A stretch of 64,000 nt of DNA. Source: Vibrio quintilis. GTDB taxonomy: Bacteria; Pseudomonadota; Gammaproteobacteria; Enterobacterales; Vibrionaceae. The stretch covers positions 434,001 to 498,000 of the forward strand of contig NZ_AP024897.1 in NCBI RefSeq assembly GCF_024529975.1, written 5' to 3'. Position numbers and translations under genes: made by a program. The notes under the pieces were generated by a model. The model was not told the DNA's origin, did no database searches, and was given only the letters and a program-made list of their open reading frames with translations. This document shows, in pieces, positions 26,380 through 34,038 of this stretch (position 1 is the stretch's first letter; every line of letters starts with the position of its first letter).

Positions 26380-26664
26380 TCAGTACATTGCCAGCTGGCG
26401 GTAGATCTCCGGGTTATCCTGGATCATCGCCAGCACTTTAGCGGCCAGCCCGGTCGGGTTACGGCGTTTGCTCTCCCAGCTTTTGATCGTATCCACACTG
26501 GTGCCAAGCGCGGCTGCAAATTCAGCCTGTGAGACGGCCAGCTGAGCACGAATCGCTTTGACATCAGCAATCTCATACCGGGTGACATGCGCTGCTTTTT
26601 TCTGCCCTTGTTCAATTTCTGTCGCTTCCTCAAGGGAGGCTTTCAGGTCTTCGAAGATGCTCAT
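26380..26664 (-). CDS. NadS-type helix-turn-helix antitoxin-like regulator
   Basis: A 94-residue protein of the NadS/HigA-like XRE group: an N-terminal helical arm (LKASLEEATEIEQGQ) and a HTH (LAVSQAEFAAALGTSVDTIKSWE), ending with the family's NPEIYRQL pattern. ATG 26664 follows AGGAGAAGATCA. Members usually lie just after a RelE/HigB-like toxin gene; here the upstream minus-strand DNA has no toxin ORF, only a short degenerate frame ending at the repeat boundary near 26743. It therefore looks like an orphan, perhaps orphaned when the repeat inserted. Confidence 0.8.
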   Translation of the reverse strand: MSIFEDLKASLEEATEIEQGQKKAAHVTRYEIADVKAIRAQLAVSQAEFAAALGTSVDTIKSWESKRRNPTGLAAKVLAMIQDNPEIYRQLAMY

Positions 26665-26742
26665 TGATCTTCTCCTTTTCTTCTTTCATCCGTTTTTCCC
26701 GATCCACACATCTCGGCTCGCGAATCGAAGGTGTACAGTGTA

Positions 26743-27168
26743 CTCTTTTCCGGTCTCACTTTCTGCTGATTTCAGAAGTATTTACCTTTTGTGGATGGTT
26801 TGGTGCGCAGGTGAGTTTTGTTGTTTCAAGCGGCTTCTGATGCACGCGCCCCAGTCACTCTTTTTGCGCGGCCAAAAAGAGTGACGAGAAAAAGGCCGCC
26901 CCGGAATCGCTTTGATTCTGATGCTGATTGAGTTCATCATCTGTGAACCGGGGTACGGTTCGATTCGCATCCTGCTCAACGAACCTTGAAATTCATCCCT
27001 GAATTTCAACGCCCTCTGATACAGGAAAGCATCAGAAAGCGATTAGGGGGAATCAAAACACAAAGTGATCAACCGCCATTACCTGAGAAATCCAATATCC
27101 TGCGGATAAAAACCCCGGATGGGTTTTTAAGGATTTCTGAGCAGGACGCGAATAAATCCGCTCCGCAT
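26743..27168. repeat. ~427-bp direct repeat, copy 1
   Basis: From CTCTTTTCCGGTCTCACTT to CCGCTCCGCAT. By eye this differs from copy 2 (28081-28507) at only about ten positions. Inside is a perfect 14-bp stem, GTCACTCTTTTTGG with CCAAAAAGAGTGAC (26853-26884). No credible coding frame is shared. The part near 26790-26850, read on the minus strand, resembles diverged sequences at 27233-27293 and 27957-28007. Confidence 0.88.
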
Positions 27169-27351
27169 TGCATGCACCAGAGCCTGATAAAACAGGATTT
27201 TTGGATACTTTTCATCCGTTGAAAAGTATCAGGGACGCGTGCATCCAATGCTGCTTGGATCGATAAAATTTATCAGCGTACCAAACCGCCCACAGTGAGA
27301 AACGCTTCCTGCCCAAGTACTTATCTGAATCACGAATGGATATACATACGG

Positions 27352-27388
27352 GAAAACCAAAAAGAGCCACCTCAACGAAGTGACTCTG
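27352..27388 (-). terminator. Terminator of the 65-aa gene
   Basis: On the minus strand AGAGTCAC and GTGGCTCT form a near-perfect stem followed by TTTTTGG and more T residues, about 27 bases after the stop at 27415. Confidence 0.7.
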
Positions 27389-27414
27389 AGTTAGCTTAGT
27401 TGAGAACAACCGTC

Positions 27415-27612
27415 TTATTCCGGAACTTCCACCTTCATCGTGGTGACTTCGCTGATAGAAGCATGAATGGTGAGCAGCTTATTCAGATAAAGTAACACGT
27501 CGCGCGCGTTCTGATTGTTTTGGCCTGTTTCATTAAGATGATCTTCAAGCTGAATCAGGTATTCGCGGGATTTCTGGGAAAGGTGAGGATTGTAAGTGAT
27601 TGTTGCAGGCAT
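27415..27612 (-). CDS. Small protein of unknown family, paralogue of the gene at 33112
   Basis: A 65-residue acidic protein, MPATITYNPHLSQKSREYLI at the start, followed by LEDHLN and DVLLYLNKLLTIHASI. It aligns along most of its length with the 61-residue protein at 33112-33297, which shares the MP(A/V)TI(T/S)Y start, REYLI(Q/Y)LED and LLYLNKL(L/I)TIH. Function unknown; the conserved helical pattern suggests a small dimeric regulator or an antitoxin-like protein. The ribosome site GACATAGGAGG is strong and lies in a structured leader. It is the only gene between two near-identical direct repeats. Confidence 0.75.
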   Translation of the reverse strand: MPATITYNPHLSQKSREYLIQLEDHLNETGQNNQNARDVLLYLNKLLTIHASISEVTTMKVEVPE

Positions 27613-27748
27613 AAGTGCCTCCTATGTCTTGGGAAATGAATCACCACTCAGAGGTGCTAAGAATGGGTGGTGAGCCGGACCGGGGTTAGCACTACCGTGA
27701 CATAGGAAACGGCCTGACCGGAGTCAGCCCCGAGCCCGGCTCACCATG
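27613..27748 (-). promoter_or_regulatory. Structured leader able to mask the ribosome site
   Basis: Upstream of the 65-aa gene (read on the minus strand) an outer stem GGTGAGCCGG / CCGGCTCACC (27669-27748) encloses a partly paired CGGGG / CCCCG helix and exposes TCCTATGTC (27698-27706). That nonamer is exactly complementary to GACATAGGA, which forms the core of the gene's Shine-Dalgarno region at about 27620-27628. A further hairpin CACCAC / GTGGTG lies between. The arrangement suits a cis-acting translational switch. Confidence 0.55.
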
Positions 27749-27812
27749 ATTTGAAATAATGTGTCTGAAGAATAGACGACATCACAATATTCAGGCGTGC
27801 CAAAGCAACATA

Positions 27813-27836
27813 TAAAAAAACCAGCGCGAGGCTGGC
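27813..27836 (-). terminator. Rho-independent terminator upstream of the 65-aa gene leader
   Basis: On the minus strand GCCAGCCTCGCGCTGG is followed by seven T residues. It lies between the hairpin at 27870-27898 and the leader at 27613-27748, so it could end a short RNA started further upstream or act as an attenuator. Confidence 0.7.
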
Positions 27837-27869
27837 ATTTACATGCCCTATATCAACCGGGGTGCTAAT

Positions 27870-27898
27870 CCCGTCACCGGATTTTGCCGGTGAGCGGG
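27870..27898 (-). other. Conserved hairpin shared with 33034-33062
   Basis: On the minus strand CCCGCTCACCGG, a 6-base loop and CCGGTGACGGG. The same stem, with a different loop sequence, is found at 33034-33062, again upstream of the homologous small gene and in the same relative direction. Confidence 0.65.
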
Positions 27899-28080
27899 TA
27901 GAATAGTTCTGGAGGCGGTGGGTGTCAATTGTAGGTAATGGGGTTGAATAGTTGGGCATCAAATGCTGCCTGGATCGATCAAACTGATTAGCGTACCAAA
28001 CCTCTGCTATGTCAGCATCTTCCGGCTCCTTCAGCCGTAGCACTGCTTTTGATGCGCAAGAAGTTCATCAATATCAGTGA

Positions 28081-28507
28081 CTCTTTTCCGGTCTCACTTT
28101 CTGCTGATTTCAGAAGTATTTGGCTGTTGTGGATGGTTTGGTGCGCAGGTGAGTTTTGTTGTTTCAAGCGGCTTCTGATGCACGCGCCCCAGTCACTCTT
28201 TTTGCGCGGCCAAAAAGAGTGACGAGAAAAAGGCCGCCCCGGAATCGCTTTGATTCTGATGCTGATTGAGTTCATCATCTGTGAACCGGGGTACGGTTCG
28301 ATTCGCATCCTGCTCAACGAACCTTGAAATTCATCCCTGAATTTCAACGCCCTCTGATACGGGGAATGCATCAGAAAGCGATTAGGGGGAATCAAAACAC
28401 AAAGTGAACAACCGCCATTACCTGAGAAATCCAATATCCTGCGGATAAAAACCCCGGACGGGTTTTTAAGGATTTCTGAGCAGGACGCGAATAAATCCGC
28501 GCCGCAT
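28081..28507. repeat. ~427-bp direct repeat, copy 2
   Basis: Same orientation as copy 1 (26743-27168), with the start-to-start distance 1338 bases. The differences I see include TTGGCTG for TTACCTT near the left end and GGGGAATGC for AGGAAAGC near the centre. The 14-bp stem GTCACTCTTTTTGG / CCAAAAAGAGTGAC is preserved. Confidence 0.88.
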
Positions 28508-28702
28508 CATCGCCGAATGAACCAATATCAATTTTAAGACACACCGTGAATGTTGTTCACAAAGCGGCGCGATTGTCTGCAATTCAGTTTTCATTGTCTA
28601 TAATTTAATCAGTAAGGGATCGCGGGCCGTTCGTATGCCGGAGTCTCCGGGCATATGTATCGGGTCTGGTTCTGGTCAGACTGACCAGATGATATGGGGG
28701 AA

Positions 28703-28999
28703 ATGGTGATGTTTTCCGAACTAAAGCAAGTGTTGGATCGCTATATCTATTCGACTAAAGACATGACAGAGCTGAATTTGCTGCTGGTGAAAATGCTCAG
28801 TCATGGTGACGATCCAAAACAGATCATCGATGTTATGGCAGGTTTTATCCGCAAACATGATTTGGATGAAACCGCTGAAAAAGAACTCTATGGTTTGATC
28901 GCTCTGATGGGAGGAGAATGCAGTCCTGATAAAGCGGTGGAGTCTGATCAATTTGATGCTTTTTCAGAAACCAATTCATGGATGTCTTATCATCATTGA
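28703..28999 (+). CDS. Small hypothetical protein
   Basis: About 98 residues, mostly helical and acidic (FSELKQVLDRYIYSTKDMTELNLLLVKML). No family recognised. Candidate starts are ATG 28694, 28703 and 28709; the GGGGG at 28696-28700 favours 28703 or 28709. The leader contains a hairpin, TATGCCGGA / TCCGGGCATA, at 28634-28656. It is convergent with the tiny gene at 29077-29256, with an AAGGGGC / GCCCCTT hairpin (29034-29053) between them. Confidence 0.65.
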   Translation: MVMFSELKQVLDRYIYSTKDMTELNLLLVKMLSHGDDPKQIIDVMAGFIRKHDLDETAEKELYGLIALMGGECSPDKAVESDQFDAFSETNSWMSYHH

Positions 29000-29076
29000 T
29001 ACAAAGGGGAATTCACCCTGCGTGTCGTAATTAAAGGGGCGGAAACGCCCCTTGCTTATGTCTGGTCCGGAAAATT

Positions 29077-29256
29077 TTAACCGCAGAAAAGGTTTTTGAG
29101 GATCGCTTGAACTGATTTCAGCTTCCTGCCGCCCTGCATTTTTTCTTCAAAACGGTCAGGTACATTCAACACGATTTCTCCCGGTGGTTTTTGTCCTGAA
29201 TTGTATCTCAAATCCGGTTGAAATTTTATTTTGAGATCTATGTCAGTTACGGCCAT
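29077..29256 (-). CDS. Small 59-aa hypothetical protein
   Basis: A 59-residue basic protein beginning MAVTDIDLKIKFQPD and ending KLKSVQAILKNLFCG. The ATG at 29256 is preceded by AAAGGAAAAC, a good ribosome site, which is the main reason to accept it. Family unknown. It is transcribed toward the 28703 gene. Confidence 0.6.
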   Translation of the reverse strand: MAVTDIDLKIKFQPDLRYNSGQKPPGEIVLNVPDRFEEKMQGGRKLKSVQAILKNLFCG

Positions 29257-29343
29257 GTTTTCCTTTGTTTAGCCGTTTGAGTGCGTTTAATATTCTGTGT
29301 TTATATCAATAACTTTTATATACATACAGAAGGATAATCCGTT

Positions 29344-29565
29344 GTGGGAATGGTAATTGGCATTGCAGGGGTGATTATGGCTTCAATATGCGGTGTTGCC
29401 GGGTTGCTCATTAGTCTGCTGGTGGTTCATATGCATCAACCCTCGGGACCGCCCCGCTATGATAAAACAATGGTGGTGGTTGTCAGTACACTGGTGGCTG
29501 CAATCATCGGTGGTATTGGCGGTGTTGTTGCGGTTGCCCATCTGTTTATGAGCGGTGCCCATTAG
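29344..29565 (+). CDS. Small two-helix membrane protein
   Basis: 73 residues with two hydrophobic segments (VIGIAGVIMASICGVAGLLISLLVV and VVVVSTLVAAIIGGIGGVVAVAHLF) joined by a short polar loop. GTG at 29344 or ATG at 29350 could start it; GAAGGATAA lies upstream. Unknown function. The GNAT gene follows at 29599. Confidence 0.65.
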   Translation: MGMVIGIAGVIMASICGVAGLLISLLVVHMHQPSGPPRYDKTMVVVVSTLVAAIIGGIGGVVAVAHLFMSGAH

Positions 29566-29598
29566 TTGTTGCCAAAAAAATACAGAGCAGGAAGCGAC

Positions 29599-30063
29599 AT
29601 GTATCAGATTGTTAATTGCAGAGACTATGCCGGCGGGCTGGAAGAAGCGGTGAAATATGTACACCGGCAATGGGGCTCTGAGCGTAATTATGCGTTTTAT
29701 TACGACGCAATCAGCCACTCTCCGCCGGTTGCGGGGGCGATTCCTCAGTTTTATCTCCTGTTGGATCAGGACAAAATCATTGGCTGCTATGGATTGATCA
29801 TCAATGATTTTGTCAGCCGTCATGATTTAACCCCCTGGCTGTGCAGCGTGTATATTGATCCGGCCTACCGGGGCAAGCGGCTGATGAATCTGTATTTTGA
29901 GCATGCCAAAACAGAACTGGCAGTGACAAATTATCCGGCGATGTATCTTGTGACGGACCATGAGGGGTTGTATGAGAAATTTGGCTGGACCCGGATTGAA
30001 GATGGCTATGATCTGAACGGAGATGCGACCCGGATTTACATGATGCCACTTGATCGTCCATGA
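29599..30063 (+). CDS. GNAT-family N-acetyltransferase
   Basis: About 154 residues. The GNAT core is clear: a strand pair with IIGCYGLIIND, then LCSVYIDPAYRGKRLMNLYFEHA, where the PAYRGKRL segment is the acetyl-CoA pyrophosphate loop (Q/RxxGxG/A), and YEKFGWTR near the C-terminus. ATG 29599 follows CAGGAAGCGAC. The substrate is unknown. Confidence 0.88.
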   Translation: MYQIVNCRDYAGGLEEAVKYVHRQWGSERNYAFYYDAISHSPPVAGAIPQFYLLLDQDKIIGCYGLIINDFVSRHDLTPWLCSVYIDPAYRGKRLMNLYFEHAKTELAVTNYPAMYLVTDHEGLYEKFGWTRIEDGYDLNGDATRIYMMPLDRP

Positions 30064-30208
30064 TGTCTCTTCCTCTGTTCAGTTCAGGCTGACAGCGATC
30101 AACAAACCCGGCATGTCACTTAAACATCGGGATACCTGTAACCAATATCTGCCTGAACCCGTCCAACGATTGATCATCTGCAAAATTTCGTCATTGCCTG
30201 CTTCGGTG

Positions 30209-31057
30209 TTACTGCTGTGTCCCGTTAACCTGTTCGGGCTGCCAGTTCGTGGCCAGTGTGGTTGCCCGGATGACCGGGAACAGGCCGGTTTGACGGATGG
30301 TTTTAGCCACACGGTTTGAAGACAGATAATCAATCAGGCGCTCCGCGGCTTTCAGCTTTTGGCTGGTCCGGATGATGCCGGCAGAAAATGTGGTGACTTT
30401 CTGGTATTTATCCGGAATCTGGCCAGCATATTCTGCGCCGGGAATCGGCAGGATTTCACTGATTTGCTGGAAGCCGATTTCCACATCACCTCTGGCAACC
30501 ACGCTGGCAACACGTTCACTCAGGATCCGCTGACTCTTCGGCTGGATGGTTTTCCAGATTCCCATGTCGGGCCAGAGTTTGGTGGACAGATAGGTGCCGC
30601 TGGCGCTGGCGGAATAGCCAATGGATTTGGCGGATTTTAAGGTGTGAATGAAGGCTTCCGGTGTACTGATATCCGGTTTCGGCGCACCGGCTTTGACCGA
30701 CATACCGATTTTGGATTCAACCAGGTCGGTCCGGGTCGCGGGATAGACATATCCTGCTTTGGTGCGTTGATTCAGTGAGTGACGGGACAGAATAATCACA
30801 TCAAACTTTTCTCCCCGTTTAAGCCTTTCCGGAATCGAATCCTTTGCGCCGCCGGTTGAAGAGCCGTGAGAGGTTTGGATTTCAATGCCGGTCTCCCGTT
30901 CAAATTCCGGTTTGAGCAGATCAAATGCTGCAGAGAAACCACCGGAAGTGATGACCTGTAATTTTGTACTGTCGTGCCGGGCAAATACCGGTGCGGTGAA
31001 GACGATAGTGCTGAGAAAAAAGCCGGTCAGCAGCACGCGGGGTTGTGTCAGTTTCAT
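30209..31057 (-). CDS. ModA-like periplasmic substrate-binding protein
   Basis: About 282 residues starting at 31057 (TAGGAAAATTT before ATG), with a signal peptide ending near VFA. The pattern LQVITSGGFSAAFDLLKPEFERETGI, GEKFDVIILSR and the late VEIGFQQISEILP match type II binding proteins of the molybdate/tungstate group. There is no permease or ATPase gene beside it, so it is an orphan; it might feed a system elsewhere or act as a sensor. Divergent from an AraC-type gene at 31283. Confidence 0.82.
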   Translation of the reverse strand: MKLTQPRVLLTGFFLSTIVFTAPVFARHDSTKLQVITSGGFSAAFDLLKPEFERETGIEIQTSHGSSTGGAKDSIPERLKRGEKFDVIILSRHSLNQRTKAGYVYPATRTDLVESKIGMSVKAGAPKPDISTPEAFIHTLKSAKSIGYSASASGTYLSTKLWPDMGIWKTIQPKSQRILSERVASVVARGDVEIGFQQISEILPIPGAEYAGQIPDKYQKVTTFSAGIIRTSQKLKAAERLIDYLSSNRVAKTIRQTGLFPVIRATTLATNWQPEQVNGTQQ

Positions 31058-31282
31058 AAATTTTCCTATTATTGTTTTTCGTTGTGCTGACACTTTAAGG
31101 AAGAGCAAAATTCCGATATGCGCGCTGCATGCAGATTTTGATTGTTCTAAATAAAAAGAATGAATTCAATGAAATCTATCGGATTGTCTCATCTGGCTGC
31201 TTCTGTATACTTTTTGTCATCGATCGGTTTTTACTGACTGATTCCACCCATTGCTTTCCACCAGATAATGACAGGAAGCTGA

Positions 31283-31987
31283 ATGACAGATTCGTTATCC
31301 ATCCGTTCTTATTGCCGACAGAAAAACGGACACCGCCATGATTTTTATCAGTTGGTGCTGCCGCTGAGAGGTGTCATCAATATGGAAGTCGGCGCTTTTC
31401 AGGGCAAAGTCATTCCGGGGGAATGTGTGGTGGTGATGTCCGGTGAAATGCACTATTTTTCAGCACAAGAAGAAGCTAAATTTGTGGTTGCTGACCTGTC
31501 GCAACTGCCTGAACAAATCACCGATGCTGCGACCAAAGTTTTTTCCTTAACCCCGCCACTGCTGCATTTTCTGAATTTTATTGAACAGCAGCTGAAGTAT
31601 CAGGTGAATGCTGACATCGAACAGCTGATGCTGAACACGTTCCGCCGTTTGTTGGCTGAGCAGCGTTTAATTCAGAAATTCGACCACAGAATCAGGAATG
31701 TGCTGGAATATATGGAGATGAATTTATCTCAGCCACTGTCAATCGACCGGTTGTCTGCTGTGGCCTGTTTAAGTCCGACACAGTTTAAGAAAATCTTCAA
31801 ACAGCAGACGGGGCTTTCTGTCACGCAGTACCTGATTCAGTTACGGATGGAAAAAGCGCAGGCGCTGTTACTGCATACGGATTATCCGGTTCAGCGGGTT
31901 GCTGAAGCGGTTGGATATACTGACCTGTCAGCATTCAGCCGTCGCTTTTCACTGCATTTTGGTTTGTCTCCTTCCAAATATACTTAG
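31283..31987 (+). CDS. AraC-family regulator with short cupin N-domain
   Basis: 234 residues. The N-terminal half is a small cupin (HRHDFYQLVLPLRG, GECVVVMSGEMHYFSAQEE). The C-terminus has two helix-turn-helices (LSIDRLSAVACLSPTQFKKIFKQQTG; PVQRVAEAVGYTDLSAFSRRFSLHFGLSPSKY). It lies between the divergent binding-protein gene and the co-directional exporter gene at 32082, and might regulate either one. Confidence 0.88.
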   Translation: MTDSLSIRSYCRQKNGHRHDFYQLVLPLRGVINMEVGAFQGKVIPGECVVVMSGEMHYFSAQEEAKFVVADLSQLPEQITDAATKVFSLTPPLLHFLNFIEQQLKYQVNADIEQLMLNTFRRLLAEQRLIQKFDHRIRNVLEYMEMNLSQPLSIDRLSAVACLSPTQFKKIFKQQTGLSVTQYLIQLRMEKAQALLLHTDYPVQRVAEAVGYTDLSAFSRRFSLHFGLSPSKYT

Positions 31988-32081
31988 GCTGACGGGCAAA
32001 TAAAACCGTCCTTTCAGCAAAAACTATTGAGTTAAAACCACATAAGATAATCGCCATGAGATTCAATTGCATGGAGTGCTT

Positions 32082-33005
32082 ATGTTTGGGAACAATCCAA
32101 CGACCAGCGGGGTGTTGATCGTTGTTATTGCCAGTGTGATCTGGGGAACTACCGGAACGGCAGCCAGCCTGATACCGGATGTCAGTGCACTGGCGATCGG
32201 TGCTTTTGCCATGGGTGGCGGGGGATTATTGCTGTTTTTCAATGCAAGGCACACGTTGCGGCAAGACAAAACGCGATTACTTGCCCGACCCGGGCTGCTG
32301 CTTTGCGGCGGTTTGTCTGTTGCTATTTATCCGCTGGCTTTTTATTCCTCAATGCGTTTTTCCGGTGTGGCCATCGGGACGGTGATTTCCATCGCCAGTG
32401 CGCCACTGTTTACTGTGTTACTGGAACGTCTCATCAGCAAAAAATATGTATCACTTAAATGGTTCATCAGCTTTTTGTTTGGTACGGCCGGAATCGTGTT
32501 AATGACGATGGGCAGACAGGATTCGGTGATACAGAACCAGGGTCATCTGCTTCGTTACTGCGGGGTTGGTCTGGGGCTGATTGCCGGGCTGGGTTATTCT
32601 GCCTATTCATGGTGCGCCCGGCAAATGATAGAGAATGGTGTGCATTCAAAATCTTCAATGGCCGGGATGTTCGGGCTGGCGGCATGTCTGCTGCTGCCTT
32701 CGTTATTCCTGACCGGCGATCATCTGTTTGCGGACGGCAAACATATTGCAGTTGCTATGTATATGGCGGTGGTGCCGATGTTTGTCGGATATCTGCTGTT
32801 TGGTTACGGGCTCCGGTATATCGAGGCCAGTCAGGCCACCTTGATCACACTACTGGAGCCTGTGGTTGCAGCATTGTTTGCAGTATTTTTCGTCGGAGAA
32901 AAGTTCAGTACTACCGGATGGTACGGGATGGGATTGATCGCGGTTTGCCTGTTGTTTCAGGTGGTGAAGTGGCCAGTGGTGAAAGCGTGGGTGCCGGATT
33001 CTTGA
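32082..33005 (+). CDS. DMT-superfamily (EamA) transporter
   Basis: About 307 residues with ten membrane helices in two EamA repeats: VVIASVIWGTTGTAASLI opens the first, YRYIEAS/TLITLLEPVVAALFAVFFVGE is the classic end of the second. Such proteins export metabolites or amino acids. The ATG at 32082 with GGAGTGCTT upstream is preferred over TTG 32067. It lies 94 bases after the AraC gene, in the same direction. Confidence 0.9.
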   Translation: MFGNNPTTSGVLIVVIASVIWGTTGTAASLIPDVSALAIGAFAMGGGGLLLFFNARHTLRQDKTRLLARPGLLLCGGLSVAIYPLAFYSSMRFSGVAIGTVISIASAPLFTVLLERLISKKYVSLKWFISFLFGTAGIVLMTMGRQDSVIQNQGHLLRYCGVGLGLIAGLGYSAYSWCARQMIENGVHSKSSMAGMFGLAACLLLPSLFLTGDHLFADGKHIAVAMYMAVVPMFVGYLLFGYGLRYIEASQATLITLLEPVVAALFAVFFVGEKFSTTGWYGMGLIAVCLLFQVVKWPVVKAWVPDS

Positions 33006-33033
33006 GGGCGGGGCATTCCCCAATATTATTCTG

Positions 33034-33062
33034 CCCGCTCACCGGCTCAATCCGGTGACGGG
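33034..33062 (+). other. Conserved hairpin upstream of the 61-aa gene
   Basis: CCCGCTCACCGG, loop CTCAAT, CCGGTGACGGG: the same stem as at 27870-27898. Here it lies about 50 bases upstream of the small gene, just after the exporter gene, and a GGTGGTGATTC stretch after it (33076-33086) also recurs in the other locus. Confidence 0.65.
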
Positions 33063-33111
33063 AATAGGAACCTATGGTGGTGATTCTTTTTTCACGGCAC
33101 AGAAGGCCCTG

Positions 33112-33297
33112 ATGCCTGTAACCATTTCGTATGATCCTGAATTTGCCCGGAAAGCCCGCGAATATCTGATTTATCTGGAAGATGATCTGTTGCAGATAAA
33201 TCTGAAAGATGAAAATACGAGTGAACTGCTGCTTTACCTCAACAAACTGATTACCATTCATGGGGCAACACATCAGGTACATACAGAATCGCTTTAA
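33112..33297 (+). CDS. Small protein, paralogue of the gene at 27415
   Basis: A 61-residue protein, MPVTISYDPEFARKAREYLI at the start and LLYLNKLITIHGATHQ near the end. It is homologous to the 65-residue product of 27415-27612. ATG 33112 follows AGAAGG at a spacing of 6; an in-frame upstream start at 33055 would lie within the hairpin. It sits immediately left of the prophage insertion. Confidence 0.75.
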   Translation: MPVTISYDPEFARKAREYLIYLEDDLLQINLKDENTSELLLYLNKLITIHGATHQVHTESL

Positions 33298-33523
33298 ACC
33301 GGATTTATTTTTCGAGGCAGAGCAGAGCTGCTTCGCTATGTATTGAGGCTCTTTTTGTATGGTACGCCTACGGATGAAAAGATTGTTCATTCAATCATCA
33401 AACCGCCATTTGTCCCGTCCTCACCAGATATGTATAATCCGCGTTCAAATAAAGACCACTGCTTTGATGTTGCCATAGTGAAATTTTCGCTAAGGTTTTG
33501 AAAAATATACAGGTATATCAAAT

Positions 33524-33580
33524 ATGTTCTCAGCGAACCGCTTTTCTGTTGCCCCAATGCTTGATGGGACTGATCAATAA
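33524..33580 (+). pseudogene. dusA: Stranded native 5' end of dusA
   Basis: An 18-codon frame, MFSANRFSVAPMLD then GTDQ and a stop. The first 14 codons match the start expected of DusA and correspond to RFSIAPMLD of the intact dusA at 46680. The native start has been separated from the rest of the gene by the prophage; the last codons are phage DNA beyond the crossover. The upstream host DNA (about 33480-33523) probably still holds the old dusA promoter. Confidence 0.85.
33539..33575 (+). repeat. Prophage attL
   Basis: 37 bases aligned with 46680-46716: CGCTTTTC, four scattered mismatches, then ATGCTTGA in common, then GGAC and GATC with three mismatches (7 differences in 37 in total). The shared ATGCTTGA (33557-33564) is the likely core in which the strand exchange occurred. 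Confidence 0.8.
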
Positions 33581-33819
33581 ATAAAATCAACATCTTAATT
33601 ACATCAAGGGAAACTATAGGGGTGTTTTTTTTGGGTAACTATTAAGAGGGGTACTGAAAATAGCCTAAAGATGCATATGATAGAATTTAAAAAAATCGTG
33701 ATTGCGATTGTTTCATATTGACTTGACGTTATCGATTACATAGAGTGACTTTCGAACCGGGATCTCAGATTCCCCCAATATAATTATTAGATTAAATGTT
33801 AGTTGCTATAGGTATTTAA

Positions 33820-34008
33820 ATGAGAAAAGGTTTGCAATCAATCCTTATGTATAACGAAAGGATTTGTATTCTGGCGGATGCATTGGCCGCGTGGGATATG
33901 GGGAGAGTTGATTTAACAGAAGAACGCGCGGCGCAAATTGGGGATATGTTATGGTCTCTGTGCTGCCAAATTGAAGTAGAGGTTAAACGAATCAAATCTC
34001 ATTGTTGA
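33820..34008 (+). CDS. Small prophage protein of unknown function
   Basis: 62 residues, helical and acidic in the middle (LADALAAWDMGRVDLTEERAAQIGDMLWSL) with a basic C-terminus and two cysteines in CCQ. No family recognised. It is the first gene inside attL and converges on the repressor gene, with a hairpin between. The upstream 240 bases are phage attachment-arm DNA with GGGGT motifs. Confidence 0.6.
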   Translation: MRKGLQSILMYNERICILADALAAWDMGRVDLTEERAAQIGDMLWSLCCQIEVEVKRIKSHC

Positions 34009-34010
34009 GT

Positions 34011-34038
34011 ATTTAAGGGCTCACTCGAGTCCTTAAAT
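34011..34038. terminator. Bidirectional terminator between early gene and repressor
   Basis: ATTTAAGG and CCTTAAAT form a stem around a CTCACTCGAG loop, overlapping the end of the repressor gene; A/T runs lie on both sides. Confidence 0.7.

Noticed and set aside
27408-27760. Integron cassette with attC site
   Set aside because: The leader is a large hairpin, but the attC core-site pattern (RYYYAAC with GTTRRRY) is not present and no integrase is near.
28012-28434. 140-codon open frame on the minus strand across repeat copy 2
   Set aside because: Most of it is repeat sequence and the same frame is broken in copy 1; the amino-acid pattern is Ser/Arg/Gln-rich without family likeness and no ribosome site was found.
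33387-33593. 68-codon minus-strand frame across attL
   Set aside because: It spans the host-phage junction and reads antisense to the dusA remnant; no ribosome site. The inner ATG gives only 29 residues of no known family.
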